The position numbers were made by a program, and so were the translations under genes. From Cryptomeria japonica (lineage: Eukaryota; Streptophyta; Pinopsida; Cupressales; Cupressaceae), in contig NC_081405.1 in assembly GCF_030272615.1 (NCBI RefSeq), forward strand, positions 317,301,041 through 317,365,040: a stretch of DNA of 64,000 nt, written 5' to 3'. Within the stretch, counting starts at the first letter, position 1, and the number at the start of each line of letters is the position of its first letter. This document shows, piece after piece, positions 1-10,997 of this stretch. The notes beneath the pieces were generated by a model, which was not told the DNA's origin, did not search any database, and was given only the letters and a program-made list of their open reading frames with translations.

Positions 1-1681
1 GATATAGTTATACTATAAGACTGTATCAAAGGTGTACTCAATACTTTCCCTTTTGATGAATCTATTTATAGGTTTATGTGTGGCAGCCTATTCCTTCCTT
101 TATTTGAGCATTTTGATGGCATTTCTTGAGCATAGTGATGGTGTAGTTTGGAGGATCCTTTGCCTTGTCTTCATAAAAGGTAGGTTTATCCACATGAGCT
201 ACCAGTTAGTATGTGTTGGTGGACATGTGGGTGGACCTTAGTCATGTATACCTCTGGCTTACGATGATTATCCTTATAGAGACATCGCTCTATGGGATGT
301 GCCCTCCACGTGCTTGTTTCCACGAGGTACACTACCATGCGGGATACGTCCATTGTGTGTCTTCTCCGCTTGGGGTGATGCCATGCCGCATGACGACGTG
401 ATGCGGGGTGATGTCAAGGTGCACACCGCCATGCCATGTGGGTATTCTGACTATGTCGCACCACATGATGAGCTACTATGATAGCTAGACGATTGTTCCT
501 TCCTTCCTTGTTGGTGGCTAGATGCTAGTCACATAGTGATGTTATGTGCAATTGTGATATTCTTATTATTTCTTTGGGGACCAGCAATTTATTTTATTTT
601 GACTTTGAAGGTTTAGCCACAATCCTGTGATCTTTTGCATTCTTGATTTGGTGTTGCAAATTCCAGATTATTTTCTTGTCTTACTGTTGGAATTGATGAT
701 TTATTTTTATTCATCTATAATTTTATGGCTAAACTAGTTTATCCTTATTGTTTTCATATGCTGGTCTTGTGTTGGAATGTGAAATTCCTCTCCAAGGATG
801 TATGAGATGGTCCTGGTAGAGTGTGTATGAGGAAGTAGACGTAAGGAACCTTGAGGATGGGGGTATGTGAGGCTGTGATGTAGCTAGTATCCACTACCTA
901 CCTATGTGTGGTTACTATCTCTTGGAGGCTAACCACCTTACTCAACAAGGGATGTTCATGAAGGTCTTGTATGGAAGGTAACACCGCTATGGTGTGCATA
1001 GCACCATCAAGCCTTGAGTGAGATATTGGATTTTTATGATCATATTATTGTTCTAGGATCAGGCATAGAGATGCTGATTGTGCATCTTATCTTTGACTGA
1101 GCATTAGACATGCTCACATGTGGCCTTTTGAGTTGTGCATTCTAGTTATGTGGATGGTTATTATTTGTATCATGGAGTATATTGTGTTAACTTGTCACTA
1201 TGTTATGGGACATAGTCTTTGGAAAGGTTTTATTATGCTTGGCAAGTGTAAACAATTGAGTTATTTACGTTACTCTTATTCATGAAAGTTAACTTGGCTG
1301 TAGAAATTAAAATTTTGAAGCTAGTTCTATGTGATAAAGTTTTATGAAAAAGAAATTGATCATGATGGCATGTTTTCTTGTCATATTTGGTAGATGAGTA
1401 TTGTAATTGTTGGTTACCTCTTTGTAATGCATTAACTTGGTGTAATTCTTGTTTCTCTGCTTTGATTGTGGATAATTCCTAGAATGTTATAAGAAATGTA
1501 TGTATTTAGATATATCTTGCCAATGGGTAATGGTATTCGTAAAGGATTTAGCAATGACATTTCATTTATTTATGGAAAGACTCCTGTGTGTAATTTGATC
1601 TTTGCTAAATGAGTTTCAGTGCGGATGCATGCAACATGTTCTCCATCTAGCCTTACGACTTCTAGGAGTAAGTCAGAACCC
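1..1681 (+). other. Non-coding 3' spacer of a large LTR element
   Basis: No reading frame here resembles a known protein. A more GC-rich patch lies at about 270-480. The stretch ends in a purine tract and an LTR start, so the best reading is the untranslated spacer between pol and the 3' LTR of an element on the + strand whose coding part lies left of the window. The assignment rests only on that right-hand junction. Confidence 0.45.
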
Positions 1682-1693
1682 AGGGAAGGAGAA
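1682..1693 (+). promoter_or_regulatory. Polypurine tract before a 3' LTR
   Basis: The purine run AGGGAAGGAGAA lies directly against TGTAGTATCC, a typical LTR start. In LTR retrotransposons such a tract primes plus-strand DNA synthesis, so it fixes both the orientation (+) and the left edge of the LTR. Confidence 0.6.
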
Positions 1694-3017
1694 TGTAGTA
1701 TCCCTGCCCTAATCAAAATTTAAATCTTGGTTTAACCTTGGTTAGTTTATCATAATATAATAATTATAGCCAGATGTTTTGATTTAGTGCATATCAGTTT
1801 ATGTTGTCTTCACATCGATTTGTATGCAAGTTATTAATTCTCCTATTTTGTGTTATAATCTCGAGCTAACACTTTCATTAAATTTATATATGTATCCATG
1901 TATGACTCTTGGTCGCAGGAGATTCCACGTACAGTGTCGCGTGGGTGTAGGGTTTGTCTTCACCTGGACTTGCAGGTTTGAGTGTACTTCTTTGGTCCTT
2001 AGAACTTGGATTAGGCAGTCGTAAGACCCTCGTTTGAACATAGTCGTGCTCAAGTGAGCATCATCAGTCATCGTCAATATTCCAATTGGTTGGGGTTGCG
2101 GGTTGTCTGTTCGTTTGACTTTCTTGGGTTGCATGTTTTGTGTGTGGTTAAATCAAGTAATTAATCTTTAATCTCTAATTTGATTTAATGTGTGTTTTTG
2201 CATTAGTTTATTTGGGGACTAAATTAAATGGGCTCCCTTTTTATGTGATTAATCATTAATTGAATTGCTCAATTTAGGTTGGTGGCAAATTTAATTAAAT
2301 GGTAAATTTTAATGTTAAACTTATTATGTTTATGCTCATGAAAAGAAAGATTTAAATTTAATTGAAATAGAATTAATTTCATCTTGTTGGCATTTTGGAA
2401 ATAGAAAGGTTAATTTTAGTTAATTGAGGAAATCAATTTTTAAATTGAAAAGCAAGTTAAATGTATTGAGAATGATTTTTGTGATTTATTTTAAATAAAA
2501 ATTTTAAATCCAAAAATAAGTTTTTGGTCAAACCTTTCCCCATTTAACCTAGGGTTGAAAATAATTTTGGAGGTTGATTTTTTTGGAAAATTATTTTGTT
2601 GGAAAATATTATTGGATTCAAAATTTGGGGGTTTTGGGAGGAGAAGGAATTTCTTGCACTAGAGAATTGGGCTCTTCTTCAATCTTGCTAGGATTGCTTA
2701 ACCAGGTAGGCCTCTGGTTAATTCCATTGATTTCTTTGTTTTTAAAAGATTGTTTTTGGTGTTTTTGTAGTAATCTGGTTGTGATTCTAAATAATCTCAT
2801 TTATTTGGGGAAAATGAAAGAAGTTGTAGATCAATTTCTGAAATTAAATTCTCCTTGCTTCCTTTCCAATCTCCAGATTGAATTTTGGTTGTTCCCAATA
2901 AACTTTGTTAAATCTCCATTGGATGTTCTTGATTTAAGTTTTATTTTAAGAAAATTAGTTGTTTTAGTGAAGTTTGGTAGAAGGGTTTGGATTATGGATG
3001 TTAATCCTGATAAAATC
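1694..3017 (+). repeat. LTR of a long-LTR element, first part
   Basis: This starts with TGTAGTATCCCTGCC and carries a block (about 1915-2000) with a 'TTCACCTGG...GCAGGT.TGAGTGTAC' core. That block reappears in reverse complement at about 32135-32180. A second shared block near 2665-2715 (GGGCTCTTCTTC...AACCAGGTAGGCC) reappears in reverse complement around 31390-31430. The two copies are therefore the same LTR family in opposite orientation. The LTR is split by Copia element A at 3017/8586. No coding potential is credible. Confidence 0.6.
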
Positions 3018-3427
3018 TGAAAAGATTATAAACCCAGAAAACTAGTGCAAATGATACGAAATGAAAGTAGCAACACAAAGTTAGTCACCAAGAGAGTAAT
3101 GTAAATTCTAGAAGCAAAACATCATTAAGATGATGCAAAATTAAGAGATGCCGAATACAAGCCAAGTAGCATGCTTTTATAGACCAGGGAGAGGGAAGAG
3201 GTGGCAATACCGACCAATCAAGAGCAACCATCTCTTGGAATAAAGATAGCAAGTATCTTCCCAAGATGGAAAATGGATGCACACATGTAGGAAGGTGACA
3301 CCTCATAACAACTCACCTAATTAAGCATGATTTATTAACCTAAGAGAGATTAAAAGAAGTGTAGAAAAAACCTAGGAATATAGGGAAAAAATAAATAACC
3401 CAATAGGAAATAAAAAATACACTAACA
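3018..3427 (-). repeat. 3' LTR of element A
   Basis: Direct repeat of 8146-8585 with TG...CA ends. It lacks 29 bases present in the other LTR near 8181-8209. That deletion lies between two copies of GCAAATGA, as expected of slippage or short-repeat recombination. Confidence 0.92.
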
Positions 3428-3434
3428 CCCCCCC
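3428..3434 (-). promoter_or_regulatory. Polypurine tract of element A
   Basis: On the minus strand a GGGGGGG run lies directly 5' of the TGTTAGTG start of the 3' LTR, the expected place of the plus-strand primer. Confidence 0.75.
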
Positions 3435-3596
3435 ATAAGAAAAGCTTAGGTGGATGTGGAAATGGGTCCCAACAAATCAAGCCTGATGAGGTACCCATGT
3501 ACATAAAATTCCCCCAAAAAGAGAGAGAAAAGAGACCCCCACAAGAGTTGAGAGAGTCAAGACTCTGAGTGAGAGGAAGAAGCCCCCCCAGAAGAT

Positions 3597-5064
3597 GAAG
3601 CATCCCGCACCCCCAGCAAAGCTCGCAAATCAAGGAACTTGCTCTCAGTGAAGGGTTTGGTGAATATATCAGCAACCTGCTTAGAAGTTGGACAATAGCG
3701 AAGGTTGATGATGTGGACATGGATGAGCTCTCAGATGTAGTGCATGTGGATCTCGATGTGTTTGGTTCGCTGATGATGGACTGGATTATGTGAGATCTGA
3801 ATGGCACTTTGGTTGTCACAAAATATGATTGATGGCCATCTGATCTGGATACCAAACTCAGTGAGGATATTTTGAAGCCAAATGGCCTCAGTGGCGGCAT
3901 TCACAGCCCCCCAATACTCAGCCTCAGTAGAAGATAGAGCAATAGCAGACTGCTTCTTGCTCAACCAACAAATAGGACCTGAACCAAGTGAGAAGCTGTA
4001 ACCTGAAGTAGATTTGTGATCTTGAGAATCACCCACCCAATCTGAATCTGTGTAGCCCACCAAGTCAAGCTCAATTCCCGCTACGTAGTGAATCCCAAAA
4101 CTATGAGTACCCTGAATGTAGTGAAGGATTCTCTTGGTTGCTTTCCAGTGCAGCTCATGAGGCTCTTGCATGAATCAGAGACCATGCCTATAGCATATGA
4201 AATGTTTGGTCTCGTATGAGTCAGATAAATGAGACTCCCAACAAGCTGTCGGTACAAAGTACTATCAACAAGTGGAGAAGAACACTGAGCCTCAAGTTTG
4301 ACTCCTAAAAGAAAGGGAGTCAGAGAAGGCTTACAATCAGCCAAATGAAACCTCAAGAGAAAATCTAGAGCATACTTTGACTGGTTGATGGTGATCCCAG
4401 AAGAAGACTGGTAGATCTCAATCCCGAGAAAGTAATGTAACAAGTCCAAGTCAGTCATCAAAAACCTGTCATGAAGGGCAGTTTTGATAGCCTCGATAGT
4501 GGATGAAGAACTCCCTATGATCAACAAGTCATCAACATATAGAATCCAAAATATGAGTGAATCATCCTATTGCAGAATGTAGACATTGGGATCAGAATGG
4601 CACCGAGTGAACCCAACTAATAGAAGGAAGAAGTCCATCTTGGCATACCAAGCCTGAGGAGCCTATTTGAGGCCATAGAGAGACTTTTGAAGATGGCACA
4701 CAAGTGAAGAATCCTGAAGGAACCCCTATGGCTGCTCCATGTAGTTCTCCTCCTGAAGGTCACCTTGAAGAAAAGCACTCTTCACATCCATTTGGTTCAC
4801 TTCCCATCGATTAGCTGTAGCAATGGAAAGAACAAGTCGGATGGAATTCATTCAAGCAACTAGCACAAAATTCTTAGAGTAGTCAATCCCAGAAACCTGA
4901 GAGAATCCTTTGGCGACCAAGTGAGCCTTATACTTGTCAACTAACCCATCTGCTACAAATTTTGTCCGATAGATCGACTTACATCGAACAAGTTTTCTTC
5001 CCTTAGGAAGAGGGATGAGATCCCAAGTGTGGTTCCTCATTAAGGAACCATACTCCTCCTGCAT
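3597..5064 (-). pseudogene. Copia reverse transcriptase and RNase H, element A (broken)
   Basis: The RT start motif 'NHTWDLIPLPKGRK' lies near 5030. The RT continues through 'KAHLVAKGFSQVSGIDY' and reaches the catalytic YVDD at 4529-4540. RNase H follows with 'YTDSDWVGD', 'ALSSTEAEYWGA' and 'CDNQSAIQISHNP', the acidic residues of Copia RNase H. A C-terminal tail resembling 'VADIFTKP' ends near 3600. The frame is interrupted several times, for example between 4852 and 4527 and after 'IEIHMHYI' at 3731. In a live element these domains copy the genomic RNA into DNA inside the virus-like particle. Only remnants remain. Confidence 0.9.
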
Positions 5065-6200
5065 AGTTGTATCCCACTCAGGAATACCAGAAGCCTCATG
5101 AATATATTATGGATCTGAGGCAATAGCAATAAAGACATGTGGAGCACCCTGGAACTGTGAATGAGTCTGCCTCGTGTTTGATGGATCCCCAACCTAATCA
5201 CCTATAGATTGCAAGGTCTGTCTAGTCCAAAGTGGACTAAAAGATGGAGAATCTAGAGGAGAATCATCAACCTCTGAATGATGACTAGGAGAGGAAGGAG
5301 GTGAGTCCTCTGAATCGCTCTTTGCATCAGAAGTGGAGATAGAAGACTGCTCAGGTGAATCTGACTCATCAGAGGAGTTGTCATGTATCCCAAGTGACTC
5401 CAATGCCAAAGTAGGAGTTGGAGAAGTGGTAGAAAGTGAGCTTGAAGAGCCCTCCCCAAACTAAACACTCCTCTCAATGAACAAATCATGTGTAGTAGGG
5501 TGGAGCAACTGATAACCCTTCACACCATCAGGATAACCTACAAGTATGCAAGGTCTGCTCTGCGGATCCAAGGCCTTGCATTTCTCTACAAGAATGTGGG
5601 CCCATGCAGGAGAACCAAAAACTCAAAAGTGTTTAACTGATGGTTTCTGACTGCTCCTAGATTCAAAAGGAGTGACTCCCTTCAAGGCTTGGTGAGGAAC
5701 ATGGTTCTGGATATAACAAGCACAGTTAATGGTGTCTGCCCAATACAGTGGTGCAAGAGATCTTGAGTGAATCATGTAGTTCACCATTTCCTTCAAGGAC
5801 CTATTCTTCCGTTCTGCCACACCATTCTGTTGAGGATTGTATGGAACTGAATGCTGCAAATCAATTCCCTCTAAAGTGCAAAACCTCTCAACCTGATGGT
5901 TGATATACTCACCATCATTGTTAGTGCGCAAAACTTTGATGGCTTTCTTATATTTCTTCTCTACCAAAGTTTTGAAGTCCTGAAACTGATCAAATACCTC
6001 AAACTTCTATTTGAGAAAGTACACCTAAGTATATTGAGAAAAGTCATCAATGAATGTGAGGACATATTGGGCCCTGTTGAATGAAGGATGCTGGAATGGA
6101 CTAGTCAAATCATTGTGAATTAACTCTAGTATCTGTGAAGCTCTCCATGTCTTTCCTTTATCAAACTTTTCCTTAGGATTCTTACCAAGTATGCAACCTT
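5065..6200 (-). pseudogene. Copia integrase and linker, element A (broken)
   Basis: The integrase core shows 'LRTNNDGEYINHQVERFC', 'HSVPYNPQQNGVAERKN' and 'LAPLYWADTINCACYIQN' between about 5967 and 5640. The second catalytic Asp of the usual LRTDNGGEY motif reads Asn here (NND for DNG), which would inactivate the enzyme; the Glu in NGVAERKN is kept. The linker at 5194-5489 is rich in Ser, Asp and Pro, as is common between Copia integrase and RT. Stops separate it from RT and from the upstream zinc-binding part. Confidence 0.88.
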
Positions 6201-7560
6201 GGCAAACACCACTTGAAAACTAAACTGAAGGCAACCCTGTGACCATACTCTATTGGTTGAGTTACTGCAAGTAGTGGTAGTTAAGATGGCCAAACCGCTC
6301 ATACCATAATCTACTCACATCATTGGAATGAGTGAGCAAAATAGTCGAAGGAGGATCAGGAGAAAAGTGAGAAAATAGATAGAGTTGTGACTACTGATCT
6401 GCCCTCCCAACTGCAACTGTAGAATCACTATGCAACTCACGAATCTCCATTGAATTAGGAGTGAACTCAACCCGCTTCCCTGAACCTGTATGAGTGATCT
6501 GGTATATTGATAGGAGATTAGTTGATAATGAGGGCACACAAAGAACATCATCAAATGTGACATCCATCACATTAACAAACCCTCTCCCACACACCTCAAT
6601 AGGAGTGTCATCACCCATCAAAATAAAAGGCATAGTACATGGCTCCAAAGATGCAAATTCTTCCTTAGATGAAGCCATCTGGTGTGAAGCACCAGAATCA
6701 AGAACCCACGTGGATGGTGAAGAACCAAATGCAACAAGGGCCTTGCCCTTTCCTTTCCCCTTGTTGTTTTCTTTTGTCTTGTTAGACCCCTCACTAGAAC
6801 TCTGTTTAATTGTCTCAAGAACACTGATATTATTCTTCTCAAGAATGTGTGTTAAGTGATCAATTTGTTTCTTTAGACATTTATGTTCATCATGACCAAG
6901 TCTTTTAAAATAGGCACATTGGACCTTCTCCTTCTTAGGCTTGTCGCCCTTGGAAGATTGGGTCCCATTAGTTTCTTTTAAAGCAAGTGATGTCTGATCC
7001 TTCTTCTCCTTGCCATTCTTCTATTTCTTATCCTTACTATTGTTATTACTATTTTGTCCTTTTTGTTCTTTTGTGCCTTGGTTGGCAGCTAGGGCATGTG
7101 ACTTAGAGGACTTAAGAGTGCCCATCTGAATCAGCTTATCCTGTTCCGGAGTGAGAGACATAGAAAAATCATCTAGAGATGGCATGGTAAATTGTGTACC
7201 AAGTGCACCCTTCGTAGCATAGAAGGTAGAAACAAACACAAAATATTCTGAATTTAGCTTAGAGAGAATACTAAGAATCAATTGTTCATCTTTCTTTTCA
7301 ATTGCACATTGTTTTAACTGTAGCCTTAGTGATTACAATTTAGTAAAGAAATCCTGGATTGTGTTGAAATTTCTTGGACTTAAACTAATTAGTTCATTTT
7401 CCAACATATGACCCCTCATTGAATCTTGTGTGCCAAATAATGTTTCTAACTTTTTCTAGATTTCATTTGGCAAATTTAAAGACTCAATGTGAAAGAGAAA
7501 GTCAAGAGAAACAGACAAACACAATGTTCCATATGCCTCTTCACATTTGTTAAAACTATG
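6201..7560 (-). pseudogene. Copia gag, protease and pre-integrase region, element A (broken)
   Basis: From right to left: a UBN2-type gag with 'FLFHIESLNLPNEI', 'MRGHMLENELISLSP' and 'LSKLNSEYFVFVSTF' (about 7525-7210); a zinc knuckle at 6875-6916 reading CAYFKRLGHDEHKC, in which Phe replaces the second Cys; an aspartic protease motif 'WVLDSGASHQM' with DSGAS at 6685-6699; and the pre-integrase motif 'RLWYERFGHLNYHYLQ' near 6310-6260. Gag would form the particle and the protease would mature it. In-frame stops occur in gag and after the pre-integrase motif. Confidence 0.88.
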
Positions 7561-8122
7561 TAATCCTATGTAATCCAGGTTTCCTTAAGTAGATTATCAT
7601 GCAAAAACTAAAAGATACCCAGATGGTCTTTTTGTGCTGCGAACAAAACCCAAAAGGTGTTTTTCTTTTTGATGTATAAAAGATGTAGATCCAGTGTAAA
7701 TATAATGACTTTAGATACAAAAAAGTGACCCCAACAACCAAAAAATGACATGCAAAGGCTGAATCAGCTACCAAAGTCAAGAGAACAAATGCTGGAACCT
7801 ACAATATTGATTGAAAACACCAAATATGCAAGATGGTTGTCAGATTTAATCTTGAAACCCCAGTTTTGTAACTGTGTATGACGATCTCTGATTTCGATGA
7901 AACGAAAGCTAGATTTGACTTTCTCAAGCCTCCTGGACGTGTTGGAACAACCACATATGCTTCCAGTATAACCAAAAATGTTGCAATCACCCAGATGTCA
8001 TAAAACACATGTGCAAACCCCAACGAAAAACTATAATAAGATTTATTAGCGCCCCCCCCCCCCCCCCCCCCCCCGCGAATCTCTTAAATATGGAAACTAA
8101 AATCCACTCTTGCACATAGAAT
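7561..8122 (-). other. Leader region of element A
   Basis: Between the primer site and recognisable gag there are about 560 bases without a convincing protein. Short open frames do not match Copia gag. The stretch holds a 23-base homopolymer at 8052-8074, described separately. Confidence 0.5.
8052..8074. repeat. Poly(C)/poly(G) run of 23 bases
   Basis: An uninterrupted run of 23 C on the + strand, hence G23 in the sense leader RNA of element A. Such a run is rare in AT-rich DNA and its exact length is prone to sequencing error. Confidence 0.9.
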
Positions 8123-8135
8123 AGCTCTAATACCA
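8123..8135 (-). promoter_or_regulatory. Primer binding site of element A
   Basis: The minus strand reads TGGTATTAGAGCT ten bases inside the 5' LTR, one change from the usual plant Copia site TGGTATCAGAGC(C/T) for initiator methionine tRNA. Confidence 0.85.
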
Positions 8136-8145
8136 TAATAAAATT

Positions 8146-8585
8146 TGAAAAGATTATAAACCCAGAAAACTAGTGCAAATGAATAGATATCTAAACTATG
8201 AATGCAAATGATACGAAATCAAAGTAGCAACACAGAGTTAGTCTCCAAGAGAGTAATGCAAATGCTAGAAACAAAATAGCATTAAGATGATGAAAAATCA
8301 AGAGATGCCAAATACAAGCTAGGTAGCATGCTTTTATAGACCAGGGATAGGGAAGAGGTTGCAATATCGACCAATCAAGAGAAACCATCTCTTGGACTAA
8401 AGATAGAAAGTATCTTCCCAAGATAGAAAATGGATGCACACATGTAGGAAGGTGACACCTCATAACCACTCACCTAATTAAGCATGATTTATTAACCTAA
8501 GCGAGATTAAAAGAAGTATAGAAAAAATCTAGGAATATAGGGAAAAAATAAATAACCCACTAGGAAATAAAAAACTACACTAACA
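8146..8585 (-). repeat. 5' LTR of element A
   Basis: 440 bases, partner of 3018-3427. It ends at 8585 and is followed by AATC, matching the bases before 3018. A run TGCTTTTATAGACC near 8328-8341 is shared by both LTRs, but I cannot assign a promoter. Confidence 0.92.
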
Positions 8586-8723
8586 AATCCTTCTTATTTT
8601 TCCCATCTGGTGTTTTTTTGTAAGAAATCTTTCCCTTCCTTGAATCTGGGGTTTTAAAAAAAATTATTGCACTCTCTTCTTGTGTTTTAGCTTATCCCTT
8701 TTGGGGTTTCTTGGCGAGGCATT
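8586..8723 (+). repeat. LTR of the long-LTR element, second part
   Basis: This is the continuation of the LTR interrupted by element A. Its right edge is set where Copia B coding sequence begins ('GVMTRRRLA' on the minus strand near 8724-8750). The edge is approximate. Confidence 0.45.
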
Positions 8724-9790
8724 ATAGCAAGCCTTCTTCTAGTCATCACACCTTTATTTTTATCTCCAATAATATTATTTTCAAAATGATTCAATCTTAC
8801 ATACCTTAGAGTCTTCTGAATATTCTGATTTTTAGGTTCCTACACCTCTCCACCAGTAGCATCCTCATCTAGATTTATTGTCTCTACTGGATCATTCTAC
8901 TTTAATTCTTCAGTCTGAATAGGAGTTATAACAACATGTTGAACATCATCATATCCACATGATCTGATCTCTTTCCTATAATCTTCATCAACCTTCACAT
9001 TTTCACTTTCCACTATCTTCCACAGTATCTTGTACTACTACCAGTAGGATTTTATTTTTGTTGAATATCCCAAGAAAATTCCTTCATCACTTCTAGCATC
9101 AAACTTTCCTATATCATTATCTGTCTTGATATAACACTTGCTTCCAAAAGTTCTAAAATTTCTCACAGTTGGAACATGACCAAACCATAGCTCATAAGGA
9201 GTCTTATCAGTATCACATTTTATATGGACTTAGTTTAATGTGATAATAGTAGTGCTAACAGATTCTCTCTAATAGATCTTCAGAACATTCCCTTCAATCA
9301 ACATAGTCCTTGCAGCATCCAAGATAGTTTTGTTATTTCTTTCAACAACTCCATTCTGCTGATGGTTTTAGATGTAGATAATTGTCTTCTAATCCCATGC
9401 TTTTCACAAAATGAATCAAACTCACCTGAACATAATTCTCCTCCTTTGTTAGATCTTAGACATTTTAGCTTCAGTCTTGACTCAGTCTCAACCTTTGCTT
9501 TGACTATCTTGAATTTGTCTAATGCTTCTGATTTCTCCTTCAAAAAGACAACCCACATCATGCTAGAATAATCATCAATTAGTAACATAAAGTATCTATC
9601 AACCTGGACACTTCTAACATTTGTAGGTCCACATAGGTCAGTATGCACAAGATCTAGCAATCCATTAAATGTATACTTCTTTCTCTTGAAATAAATTCTT
9701 GTTTACTAACCCAATTGGCATTCTCTACATATTGGATTATCGAGCTTAACAATTTTAGGTAGATCTCTAACAACTTGTGTAGAACTAGTC
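8724..9790 (-). pseudogene. Copia integrase and linker, element B (broken)
   Basis: Clear motifs are 'LVHTDLCGPTNVRSVQ', 'YFMLLIDDYSSMMWVVFLKE' and 'LRSNKGGELCSGEF' between 9660 and 9400, then 'YELWFGHVPTVRNFRTFG' and 'GIFLGYSTK' near 9215-9060, and the linker motif 'RYVRLNHFENNIIGDKN' near 8800. In the second catalytic motif, Asn stands where LRSDNGGE has Asp. Several stops and frameshifts are present. The frame breaks off at the start of the RT module. Confidence 0.85.
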
Positions 9791-10997
9791 TTAATCATTG
9801 AATCAAAATTAACATGACACATTCTCCTATTTCACAACCAACTTTCATCAATTTGAGCAATCAAACAACATTTCTCACCAGCATTCAAATGAAAGATATT
9901 ACCTTCAGTCTTAGTTCTAGATCCAATCTCTATACCAAAGGCATTTAGGATCTTACATTTTTCATTGTTGAATTGTAAATCATAACCTTTGTCAACCATT
10001 TTTCCAACACTTAAAAGATTATGCTTCAAACCTTCAACATACAAGACATCTTTAGTGTTATACTTACCATAAAAAGAAATAGAACCTCTACCATGGATCA
10101 CACAGGCTTTGTCATCTCCAAATCTTACTATTCCACCATCATACCTTTCCATACTCACAAATTTTATTTTATCACTGGTTATATGATGTGAACAACCATT
10201 GTGAATTACCCATTCCTCTTTCTCTTCAACTTTAGCAGCTAACAATTTCTCCTCAATAGTACAGCTTGTGAAATCAACAGGTACTAGTCTATCTTCTGTA
10301 ATAGCAATAAACTCAACTTCATCTCCTTATGATTCTTCATATGTAACACCTTCACCAACAACATAATAATAGTTCTTCTGATGCTTATACTTCCAGTTAG
10401 ACTTGTAGGGTTTATCATACTTCTCATGCTTATCAAATTTTTTATTCCTATCATATTTAGCCATTCTCTCTAGGCATCTAGAAGCAAAATGTCCTATCTT
10501 ACTACAAGAGAAATATTTCAGAGGCAATTTTCCATCATACTTACCAACTCTCTTAGGTAATCTTCAAGCAATCAATGCTTCAACCTCATCCAATTTTCTT
10601 TCTTTCTCTTCCATCTCTCTACTTTATCTTGCATATTTGGATATTATGCACTCTTCAGGATCATAATTTTTCTTTCTGGCTACAGATGCTCTAAAATATG
10701 TCTCTGACTTTCCATATGATTCACCAAACTCTCTCTGCTAAATGCAGCAATCTTCGCAACCAACATATCTCTTGTTATAGTAGTCACACTCCGGATCTGA
10801 TCAATAGAAGCTACCTTGTGTTTCTAAGTAGGAGGAAAAGATCTTAGCAACTTAGCAACAGTTTTATCTTCTTCAAGGGTTCCACCGACAAATCAGATAC
10901 CAAGGACAAGTTCATTCACCTTAGCCATAAAAGAGTGTATTTTCATCTTCTCCCATCTTTAGCATCTCATACATTTCTTTCAAACTTTGTAGCCTAG
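9791..10997 (-). pseudogene. Copia gag and protease, element B (broken)
   Basis: Gag motifs run 'KVNELVLGI', 'TLEEDKTVAKLLRSFPP' and 'ITRDMLVAKIAAF' (about 10950-10700). A zinc knuckle follows at about 10473-10518 (YFSCSKIGHFASRC; Tyr replaces the first Cys), then a Lys/Tyr-rich stretch. The protease motif reads HNGCSHH near 10200, with His in place of the catalytic Asp of DSGCSHH. The pre-integrase region 'LYVEGLKHNLLSVGKMVDKGY' follows. Gag starts abruptly at about 10990 after 'LQSLKEMYEML'; the N-terminal part is gone. Confidence 0.85.

Larger units (their letters stand above)
3018..8585 (-). mobile_element. Complete Copia LTR retrotransposon (element A)
   Basis: A 5.57-kb Ty1/Copia element reads right to left: 5' LTR 8146-8585, PBS 8123-8135, leader, gag, protease, integrase, RT, RNase H, PPT 3428-3434, 3' LTR 3018-3427. 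The order is the Copia order, with integrase before RT. LTRs begin TGTTAGTG and end CTTTTCA in element orientation. The flanks show an AATC repeat (3014-3017 and 8586-8589; AAATC if the adjoining A is counted). The two LTRs differ at about 25 of 405 positions by hand alignment, so the insertion is not recent. Many stops and frameshifts break the polyprotein, so it is not autonomous today. Confidence 0.93.

Noticed and set aside
2574-3020. 148-codon + strand frame, hydrophobic
   Set aside because: Lies within LTR sequence that has a reverse-orientation relative at 30831-32588 where the frame is not kept.
3340-3900. 186-codon frame, minus strand
   Set aside because: It overlaps Copia RNase H of element A in another frame; no domain of its own.
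8123-8135. Part of a methionine tRNA gene
   Set aside because: Only the short primer-site match is present next to an LTR; no cloverleaf.
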